Shown here: positions 60,278-64,000 of the stretch, piece by piece
Layout of the letters: each line of letters opens with the position of its first letter
Numbering within the stretch: position 1 is the first letter of the stretch
Assembly: GCF_013391635.1 (NCBI RefSeq)
Contig: NZ_JACAWU010000002.1
Span: 186,001 to 250,000, forward strand
Source of the DNA: Natronomonas gomsonensis
GTDB taxonomy: Archaea; Halobacteriota; Halobacteria; Halobacteriales; Haloarculaceae
Direction: 5' to 3'
DNA: 64,000 nucleotides
Made by a program: the position numbers and the translations under genes
The notes under the pieces: generated by a model
The model's input: the letters and a program-made list of their open reading frames with translations, nothing else
What the model was told of the DNA's origin: nothing
Databases searched by the model: none

Positions 60278-61240
60278 CTACGCGTTGCCGTGATTCGACT
60301 CCTGTGCCGCGGCCATCTCCCTGAGTCGCATCACCCGCTCGTCCGTCGGCGGGTGGGTCGCGAGCGGCCGAACCAGTCGGTTCCCGGGTGAAACGATTGC
60401 AAGCGAGCCAGCGCTCGCGACGGTACGGAAGTCCTCGGTCGGTCGTTCCTCGATATCGTCGTCGATGGCACGGAGTGCACTCGCCAGGGCCGCGGGGTCG
60501 CCGGTCGCCGTCGCGGCGGCGCTGTCGGCGACGAACTCGCGAGCCCGTGACAGCGAGGCGGTCAACAGCTCCGCCAGCGCCCACACCGGTGCAACCAGGA
60601 CGAGTCCGACCGCCAACAGCGCGTCGGTCCGTTTGACGTGGCTGGTCTGACCGTACCGCACTGCGGTCCGACCCCGGAGGAGGTCGGTGACTCGCCGGAA
60701 GGCGACGAGGGGCAGCGACGCGGCGGTCATCACCGCGGCGTCGCGGTTCTTCAGATGGGCGAGTTCGTGGGCGAGAACGGCGCGGAGTTCCGCGTCGCCG
60801 AGGCGTTCGAGCAGGCCGGTCGAGACGACGAGGTGGGCGTCGGCGGCGCCGTAGCCGGTCACCAGCGATATCGGGGTGTCCGTCGCGACGAGGTGTTGTC
60901 GTGGGCGCTCGACATCAAGTTGTGCCGCGATGGCCGTCGTCTCAGCGTCGAGTCGCCGCTGCTGGTCGTCGCTTCCGGTTCCGACCGTCTCTGCGTAGGC
61001 GACCAACTCGGCGGGCGCGGACCGCTCGCGGGCGACCAGCCACGCGGCAGAGGCGAGCGTGACGACGGCCGCAACCGCGAGGAGTGCTTCGAGGGGGAGC
61101 CCAGCGAGGCCCTCGCCCGTGATGAATACGATACCGAAACCGACGACGAGGGTCACGTACGCCGTCGTCGCGGCCACGACACAGAGGATAGTTAGAGCCA
61201 GTCCGAACAGGGTAAGCGCCATGCGATAGCGGAGGGCCAT
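60278..61240 (-). CDS. htpX: HtpX-like M48 membrane metalloprotease
   Basis: 320 residues. Two N-terminal membrane segments (about 8-30, 33-68), zinc motif HELAH at 158-162, then a further membrane pair and the conserved SRAREFVADSAAATATGDP with the third zinc ligand Glu. Degrades misfolded membrane proteins. Confidence 0.9.
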   Translation of the reverse strand: MALRYRMALTLFGLALTILCVVAATTAYVTLVVGFGIVFITGEGLAGLPLEALLAVAAVVTLASAAWLVARERSAPAELVAYAETVGTGSDDQQRRLDAETTAIAAQLDVERPRQHLVATDTPISLVTGYGAADAHLVVSTGLLERLGDAELRAVLAHELAHLKNRDAAVMTAASLPLVAFRRVTDLLRGRTAVRYGQTSHVKRTDALLAVGLVLVAPVWALAELLTASLSRAREFVADSAAATATGDPAALASALRAIDDDIEERPTEDFRTVASAGSLAIVSPGNRLVRPLATHPPTDERVMRLREMAAAQESNHGNA

Positions 61241-61282
61241 CGTCCGACGCTTTCGCGCCGAGGCGCAAACATCTTACCCTCG

Positions 61283-62035
61283 TTACTCTTCGTCGTCCTC
61301 GTCGCCGCGGGGAATCTCACCGGTCGCCCGTAGCGCCCCGCGCCGGAGGACGCCGCGCATCGTTCTGGCCTCACGCCCGGTTGGTTGGCCGCGGGCGATG
61401 AGCCGCCGGAACAGCCGTTCGGTCTTCCCGATTTTCTCCTCGGGATGACCCACGTCGTGGAGGTACTCCGAGAACGTCTCGTATAAACCTTCGATTTCGT
61501 GTTCCTCGGCGCGGACGTGGGCGTTTTCGGGATGCTGCGTCTCCTCGACAGTCAAATCCCGGAGTTCGTACAGGACGATAGTTGCAGCCTGAGCGAGGTT
61601 GAGAACGGGGTATTCGCCGCTAGCCGGAATCGAACAGACTCGGTCCAGTCGGGCGATTTCCTCGTTGAGCAGGCCGACGCGCTCGCGGCCGAAGACGATG
61701 CAGACGTCGGCGTCGAGGTCCGCCAACTCGTCGGTGAGGTCGGCGGGTTCGACGAACGGGTAGCGGACGTGTTTGCGTGCGTCCTCGTTGGTCGTCGCGG
61801 TGCAGGCGACGGTGTAGAAGTTCTCGACGAGGTACTCGAAGGACACCTCACGGGCGTTCGGCAACACGTCCTCGCGGGCGTGGCCGGCGAAGCCGTAGGC
61901 CTCGCCCTCGGGGTCGAGTTCCGGCGGGTCGACGAGATACAGCTCCGAGAGGCCGAAGTTCTTCATGCCGCGGGCGATGGTGCCGACGTTGCCCGGTGTC
62001 TCGGCACCGACGACGGCGACTGCGATGTCGACCAT
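61283..62035 (-). CDS. trmJ: tRNA (cytidine/uridine-2'-O-)-methyltransferase TrmJ-type
   Basis: 250 residues of the SPOUT class. Motifs: VAVVGAETPGNVGTIARGMKNFG, VFGRERVGLLNEEI and the knot motif PVLNLAQAATIVLYE. Acts at nucleotide 32 of tRNA in its family. Follows the neighbouring gene with no gap; the C-terminal tail is acidic and differs in length from bacterial TrmJ. Confidence 0.9.
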   Translation of the reverse strand: MVDIAVAVVGAETPGNVGTIARGMKNFGLSELYLVDPPELDPEGEAYGFAGHAREDVLPNAREVSFEYLVENFYTVACTATTNEDARKHVRYPFVEPADLTDELADLDADVCIVFGRERVGLLNEEIARLDRVCSIPASGEYPVLNLAQAATIVLYELRDLTVEETQHPENAHVRAEEHEIEGLYETFSEYLHDVGHPEEKIGKTERLFRRLIARGQPTGREARTMRGVLRRGALRATGEIPRGDEDDEE

Positions 62036-62551
62036 CTACGTGATGTCGGAGTAGTCCATCCCGATGGCGTCGAGGTCCTCGTCGTCGAGTTCCTCGATCG
62101 CCTCCTCGAGTTCCGGCACGTCCTCGCCCATGTCGGGCGTCGGAATCTCGTCGGGTTCGGTGTCGACGTACTCCAGTCCCTCGTAGTCGTCGGGTGCGCG
62201 GTTGCCTGCGGCGAACCACTCGTGGAACAGGTCCGCGAAGTTCGAATCGCCCTTCGCACGCTGGCCCGGCCCTTCCCGGAACCAGTAGAGGAAGTGCGGT
62301 TCGTGTTCCGGACAGAGCAGTACCTCCGAGAGGGGTTCGCCGTAGACGATGCGGGCGACGTTGCAGTCGGCCTTCTTCTCGTTGAGTAGCCAACACACGT
62401 CACACGGTTCGCCGGCGACGACGCGAAGGCGGATGAGACGCCGACGCGTCTCCTCGCTCATCTCCTCGAGCGGTCGGATGTCGTCGTTCTCGTCGAACAC
62501 CTCCTCCTCGTCGAAGCGCCACCCCCGAAGCGCGATGGAGACCTTTCCCAT
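62036..62551 (-). CDS. Uncharacterised Cys-motif protein upstream of trmJ
   Basis: 171 residues. ALRGWRFDEEEVFDENDD at the N-terminus, then CDVCWLL and LLCPEHEPHFLY with a further Cys in ADCNVA, a possible zinc-binding site, and a long acidic tail (about 130-171). It precedes trmJ without a gap, so the two are co-transcribed, and may help in tRNA modification. Family not recognised. ATG 62551 is the first Met that gives a sensible N-terminus. Confidence 0.7.
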   Translation of the reverse strand: MGKVSIALRGWRFDEEEVFDENDDIRPLEEMSEETRRRLIRLRVVAGEPCDVCWLLNEKKADCNVARIVYGEPLSEVLLCPEHEPHFLYWFREGPGQRAKGDSNFADLFHEWFAAGNRAPDDYEGLEYVDTEPDEIPTPDMGEDVPELEEAIEELDDEDLDAIGMDYSDIT

Positions 62552-62654
62552 GGGCGGGATTTCGTGACGGGAGCGTATAAGCGCGTCCGTCCGCGACGGC
62601 GTCGTCGGCTGCCGATACCCGACGGCTTTACCGGGCGGCACCCGAATTCGAGGT

Positions 62655-63782
62655 ATGCGAACGGTAGACGCCGCAGGGCTCTCCATCGGCGACGACCACC
62701 CGCCGCGAATCATGGGCGTGTTGAACGTCTCCGCGGAGTCGCCGTACGACCCGAGCGTGTTCGACGACGCCGGCGAGGCCGCCGCCTACGTCGACCGCGA
62801 ACTCATCGACGAGGGCGCCGACATCGTCGACGTAGGGCTGGAGTCGGCGAACAAGCGCTTCGAGGTGCTGTCGGCCGAGGAGGAACTCGACCGCCTCGAC
62901 ACCGCCGTCGAGACGCTGGAGTCGACCTCCGGTGACGCCGTCTGGTCGATAGAGACGCGGTATCACGAGGTCGCCGAAGCGGCTCTCGATGCGGGCTTCG
63001 AGATGGTCAACGACATCTGTGGCTTCGCCGACCCCGAGATGCCGCGGGTGTGCGCGGAGTACGACGTGGCCGTCTCGAAGATGGCCTCGCCGCCGGACCT
63101 CGAACGTCCCGGTGCGGTCGAGGCCCCCGACGACATCTACGAGGCGCTGTCGATGAACGGTTTTACCGAGAAGACGCTCGTCGACCCCGCTTTCGGCGGC
63201 TGGTCGGAAGACAAGACCCTCGAGGACGACCGCGAGACGTTCGACCGCCTGCGGGAGTTCCGCGGCTACGGCCGACCGATTTTGGTCTCCATCAACCGGA
63301 AGAACTTCCTCCGAGAAATCGCGGGACGAGACACCGAAGAGGCGCTGCCGGTGTCGCTCGCCGCCACGTCGATGGCGGTCGAACGCGGCGCCCACGTCGT
63401 CCGAACCCACGACGTCGCCGAGACCCGCGACGCCGCCCTCGTCGGCTACGAGTTCCGACGTGACCGGCTTCGGGACCCCGAAATCGATGTCGAGGAGCTG
63501 GACGTGACAACGGACGGGGAGTTCGCCCGTCACCTCGACCGCGTGACTGACTCCGAGGACGAACCCGCAGTCACGACCCACGCCTTCGAACTCCGCCTGC
63601 CCGAGGAAGTCGAACGCTACGTCGCCAGACGCGCTACGGCCGAGGGAGTCCGAGCCTACCGCGGTGACGGGCTTTTGCTCGTCGGAACCGCGGCCGAACT
63701 CCGCTCGCTCCAGTCGGTCGTTCGCTCGGGACCGAAATCTGCCCAAAACGCTTTAAGAGTGATATCGGCGTCTCTGGAGTAG
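62655..63782 (+). CDS. folP: Dihydropteroate synthase-like protein
   Basis: 375 residues. TIM-barrel of the DHPS type: RIMGVLNVSAESPYDP near residue 19 (the pterin-binding region), DEGADIVDVGLESANK, and VNDICGFADPEM. C-terminal 80 residues extend beyond normal DHPS. Joins hydroxymethylpterin and a 4-aminobenzoate-type group, in the archaeal folate/methanopterin-type pathway. An mptE-like gene follows, in agreement. Confidence 0.87.
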   Translation: MRTVDAAGLSIGDDHPPRIMGVLNVSAESPYDPSVFDDAGEAAAYVDRELIDEGADIVDVGLESANKRFEVLSAEEELDRLDTAVETLESTSGDAVWSIETRYHEVAEAALDAGFEMVNDICGFADPEMPRVCAEYDVAVSKMASPPDLERPGAVEAPDDIYEALSMNGFTEKTLVDPAFGGWSEDKTLEDDRETFDRLREFRGYGRPILVSINRKNFLREIAGRDTEEALPVSLAATSMAVERGAHVVRTHDVAETRDAALVGYEFRRDRLRDPEIDVEELDVTTDGEFARHLDRVTDSEDEPAVTTHAFELRLPEEVERYVARRATAEGVRAYRGDGLLLVGTAAELRSLQSVVRSGPKSAQNALRVISASLE

Positions 63783-63819
63783 TCTGACGTATGTCGGACG
63801 CTTGGCATTCAGTACAAGA

Positions 63820-63908
63820 AAGCTTATGCCAGACCGACCGGAATGACCGACTGGAAGCCCGGAGCGCACATCTGGGTAGGGGTACCTTGGTGCGCTCTGG
63901 GCCCAGTC
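63820..63908 (+). ncRNA. Stem-loop leader or small RNA before the mptE-like gene
   Basis: A TATA-like box (agcttatgcc, 63821-63830) points to a start near 63850. There begins a long hairpin: GACTGG (63849-63854) with CCAGTC (63903-63908), an AA bulge, then a 13-base stem, GCCCGGAGCGCAC with GTGCGCTCTGGGC (one G-T pair), around a 20-base loop that itself holds GGTA/TACC. No reading frame inside. Either a 5' leader of the next gene or a separate small RNA. Confidence 0.4.
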
Positions 63909-63927
63909 TTTACGTCCCGTAGTGGCG

Positions 63928-64000
63928 ATGCTATATCAGGAGTGGAATCCCGCATACGAGGCGATACTGTCCGATTTCGGGTTCGACCGGGCGGCGGACG
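63928..64000 (+). CDS. mptE: mptE-like (DUF115) protein, 3' end cut by window edge
   Basis: Only 24 codons are visible: MLYQEWNPAYEAILSDFGF, then DRAAD. That opening resembles archaeal DUF115 proteins (6-hydroxymethylpterin pyrophosphokinase, MptE), and the upstream DHPS-like gene supports a pterin role. A GTG two codons earlier (63922) is an alternative start. Identification is tentative because so little is seen. Confidence 0.5.
   Translation, partial: MLYQEWNPAYEAILSDFGFDRAAD

Noticed and set aside
57777-60584. About 935-codon open frame on the - strand opposite gatE and padR
   Set aside because: Low-complexity translation of an antisense frame; gatE motifs are on the + strand.
62628-63746. 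About 372-codon frame opposite the DHPS-like gene
   Set aside because: Antisense of a clear TIM-barrel gene; no motif.
1-64000. CRISPR arrays, insertion sequences, integrases, rRNA genes, replication origin
   Set aside because: No spaced direct repeats, transposase motifs, rRNA stretches or Orc/Cdc6 gene with origin repeats were seen.

Overview
The window is chromosomal DNA from a halophilic archaeon (class Halobacteria). Its proteins are strongly acidic, GC is high with a G/C-biased third codon position, and many genes carry a TATA-like box 25-30 bases before the start codon (leaderless transcripts). It encodes archaeal-type uL1/uL10/P1/uL11, SRP19, Gar1, FEN1, Trm5, DphB, GatE, archaeosortases and the menaquinone pathway. 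Genus cannot be assigned from sequence alone. No rRNA, insertion sequence, CRISPR array or prophage is visible, and the region reads as core chromosome. Genes are dense, often joined by 4-base ATGA or GTGA overlaps.

Layout: 1-8.7 kb holds menaquinone synthesis (menF, cut by the left edge, then menD, menB, menA, menC, menE) with a small membrane protein and a phasin-like coiled-coil protein inserted. 8.8-18.5 kb has an NRDE protein, wHTH regulator, ribokinase-type kinase, a three-gene acyl-CoA operon (HAD-enoyl hydratase fusion, PaaI thioesterase, MaoC hydratase), Lrp regulator, SRPBCC protein, SDR, two EamA transporters, a DUF123 protein and a Trm112-like protein. 18.4-18.8 kb is a repeat-rich gap. 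18.8-26.1 kb has a tail-anchored protein, DR2241-CbiX, cysS, a PadR regulator, a lipoprotein and a TctA-like permease.

26.2-31.1 kb is translation: P1-uL10-uL1 with a structured leader, uL11, and a Drg-type GTPase. 33.6-36.6 kb is an archaeosortase locus: two archaeosortase paralogues flank a Tat-exported protein of unknown function. 36.6-41.4 kb holds dphB, trm5, a large surface protein with a PGF-pre-PGF-like region, and tRNA-Thr(CGT). 43.7-47.1 kb is the corrinoid importer btuD-btuC diverging from btuF, whose product ends in a PGF-CTERM-like sorting signal and is therefore a likely archaeosortase substrate. 47.1-64 kb carries srp19-gar1, a presenilin-type protease, regulators, transporters, fen1, a BolA protein, fumC, a second PadR gene, gatE, an HtpX-like protease, trmJ, a DHPS-like gene and the first codons of an mptE-like gene preceded by a strong stem-loop.

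The features I consider least explained are the tandem archaeosortase locus with its unknown Tat partner, the stem-loop before the mptE-like gene, and several near-perfect palindromes next to TATA boxes. All functions are inferred from protein family resemblance read by eye; no database search was run.
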